7,765 bases of DNA. It comes from an uncultured Sutterella sp. Lineage in GTDB: Bacteria > Pseudomonadota > Gammaproteobacteria > Burkholderiales > Burkholderiaceae_F. Positions 6,627 to 7,765 of this stretch are shown piece after piece. The DNA lies in the NCBI GenBank assembly GCA_900754475.1, contig CAAECY010000133.1:1-7765 (forward strand), in the 5' to 3' direction. Each line of letters opens with the position of its first letter. Position 1 is the stretch's first letter. The translations under genes and the position numbers were made by a program. The notes below the pieces were generated by a model, which saw only the letters and a program-made list of their open reading frames with translations, did not search any database and was not told the origin of the DNA.

Positions 6627-7498
6627 CAACGACCGAAACGGTCGACTGCTCGGAGGGTTCCCCGTTCGCAGCTATGGCGCTCTATCATCCCACCATTCTC
6701 ATTGTCGACGACGAAACCCCGATCCGTACGGGCATTGCCGAAAACCTCAAGTTGATCGGCTATGCCGTCGAGCTTGCCGCCGACGGCGAGGAAGCGCTCG
6801 AACGGTTCGATGCGATGCAGCCCAAGCCCGACCTCGTCATTCTCGACGTGATGATGCCGAAGGTGGACGGGTTCGACGTCCTGCGGGAAATCCGTCGCGT
6901 GAGTTCGGTGCCGGTGATCATGCTCACCGCCAAGGGCGAAGTGCAGAGCAAGGTCTCCGCCTTCCGGCTCGGGGTCGACGACTACCTCACGAAGCCCTTC
7001 TCGCTCGACGAACTCCAGGTGCGCATCCAGGCGATCCTGCGGCGTACGCGTCAGGCCGCGCAGCCCGTGCGGTCCCACACGTACGACGAAACCGAAGAGC
7101 TCGAGAACGGTCCCTTCCGTCTCTCGATGGAGGGGCGGTGCGCCTTTTGGTACGACACGCCGATCCGCCTCACGGAACTCGAATTCCGGTTCCTCTGGGA
7201 GCTGTGCCTCGCGCGCGGGCGCGTCCTCACCCACGAAGAGCTCCTCACGGCCGTCTGGGGCGACCACCCGTCGAACTCCCTCAACGTCCTGCGCGTGACC
7301 CTCAATCGCATCCGACGCAAGCTCGCGCCCCTCGACGTGGAGCCCACGCTCATCACGAATTTGTCGAAGGTGGGCTACTCGATGCCCGACTTCACGAAGT
7401 ACCCCTACGCTTACGGTGCCCTCCCCGACGAGGAGGGCGAAGAAGGCGGCGACGGGGCTGCGGCCCCCGAGGATTCCGCCCCCGAGCGGGAAAAGTGA
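6620..7498 (+). CDS. OmpR/PhoB-family response regulator (292 aa)
   Basis: This is a cytoplasmic transcription regulator switched by phosphorylation, presumably by the kinase encoded 55 bases upstream in the same operon. The receiver domain (about 24-142) has the acidic pair D30-D31, phospho-acceptor D76 in LVILDVMMP, T103 and K125 of TKPF. A winged-helix DNA-binding domain covers about 165-257, with the typical LTELEFRFLWEL start, the LLTAVWG motif, a recognition-helix region VLRVTLNRIRRKL and the closing KVGY hairpin. The last 25 or so residues are an acidic, Gly/Ala-rich tail (DEEGEEGGDG) that lies beyond the usual end of the family. Start choice is open: ATG 6620 has no close Shine-Dalgarno and can fold into a stem, while ATG 6674 (MALYHPTILIVDDE) gives the usual short lead into the receiver but its nearest GGAGG is 17 bases away. 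Function is the same either way. Confidence 0.96.
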   Translation: MSATTETVDCSEGSPFAAMALYHPTILIVDDETPIRTGIAENLKLIGYAVELAADGEEALERFDAMQPKPDLVILDVMMPKVDGFDVLREIRRVSSVPVIMLTAKGEVQSKVSAFRLGVDDYLTKPFSLDELQVRIQAILRRTRQAAQPVRSHTYDETEELENGPFRLSMEGRCAFWYDTPIRLTELEFRFLWELCLARGRVLTHEELLTAVWGDHPSNSLNVLRVTLNRIRRKLAPLDVEPTLITNLSKVGYSMPDFTKYPYAYGALPDEEGEEGGDGAAAPEDSAPEREK

Positions 7499-7532
7499 GC
7501 CTCGAAACGACCGAACGTGCTTATGAATTTTC

Positions 7533-7565
7533 AAAAGCGAGGGAATTCCAACTCCCTCGCTTTTT
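7533..7565 (+). terminator. Intrinsic terminator of the kinase-regulator operon
   Basis: GCGAGGGA (7537-7544) pairs perfectly with TCCCTCGC (7553-7560) around an 8-base loop, followed by TTTTT. Upstream AAAA (7533-7536) can extend the stem to 12 bp and would supply a T-run on the other strand, so the structure could act in both directions. It begins 34 bases after the regulator stop codon. Confidence 0.92.
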
Positions 7566-7722
7566 AATTCTTTCCGGTTTCAATTGCGAAAACCCGCTTT
7601 TGAAATCCTTCTTTTTCCTTTTTTTTATTTTTCAGAAAAGACGGGAAAAAGGTCGGAAAACGACAACCGAGAATTTCGCATTCTTATTAAGGCGGCACTG
7701 GTTTAGGTGTTATTAGGCTACC

Positions 7723-7757
7723 TCGGGCTCGGCCTGAGCGTAGCGCACCGAGTCCGG
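7723..7757. repeat. Imperfect GC-rich hairpin at the right edge
   Basis: CGGGCTCGG (7724-7732) and CCGAGTCCG (7748-7756) pair over nine positions with one G-U or A-C wobble depending on strand, and a small GCG-TAG-CGC helix can form inside. It follows an AT-rich, pyrimidine-rich stretch (7566-7700) in which I see no gene. It could belong to a structured RNA, a terminator of a leftward gene or an intergenic repeat, but the window stops too soon to tell. Confidence 0.3.
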
Positions 7758-7765
7758 CGAAAAGC

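Noticed and set aside
6539..7534. A 331-codon frame antisense to the response regulator
   Set aside because: The sense frame has every receiver and winged-helix motif. The antisense product has the same shadow composition and spans the operon's terminator start.
1..7765. CRISPR array, tRNA, rRNA or insertion sequence
   Set aside because: I found no regularly spaced repeats, no tRNA-like cloverleaf, no rRNA segment and no transposase or terminal inverted repeats flanked by target duplications.

Overview
The window is about 60 % GC bacterial chromosome with two unrecognised leftward genes on the left and a complete two-component system on the right. The dense coding, Shine-Dalgarno sites, sigma70-like TACAAT -10 boxes, HAMP/PAS histidine kinase and OmpR-type regulator suggest a Gram-negative proteobacterium. 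Base composition and style remind me of a host-associated Burkholderiales lineage such as Sutterellaceae, but nothing here fixes the taxonomy.

Layout, left to right. At 1-66 there is a leftward promoter that fires out of the window. A leftward TPR-repeat protein occupies 67-1752. Its roughly 300-base leader (1753-2067) holds a possible 30-residue micro-ORF, a perfect 9-bp hairpin over the micro-ORF stop codon, and a promoter-like block. Next come a strong leftward terminator (2201-2252) and a 504-residue leftward orphan protein (2316-3830, GTG start). A 211-base divergent intergenic region (3831-4041) contains an inverted repeat. Rightward from it run a membrane histidine kinase (4042-6564) and an OmpR-family response regulator (6620-7498), closed by a strong intrinsic terminator (7533-7565). 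The last 200 bases hold no gene I can support, only pyrimidine-rich DNA and one imperfect hairpin.

The most interesting signal lies between the genes. The leader of the orphan gene (3817-3935) and the leader of the TPR gene (1961-2096) carry the same ordered elements: a C-rich block, CTCGA, TACAAT, GAAAGGAAC, and a near-identical start-site block including GTG-N-ACGAACCCAA. They look like two copies of one expression module, joined to unrelated coding sequences. The orphan gene is divergent from the kinase/regulator pair, and CTCGA motifs recur beside all three TACAAT boxes. This makes it plausible, though unproven, that the response regulator controls the orphan gene, the TPR gene and itself. 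The two leftward proteins would then be outputs of the signalling system.
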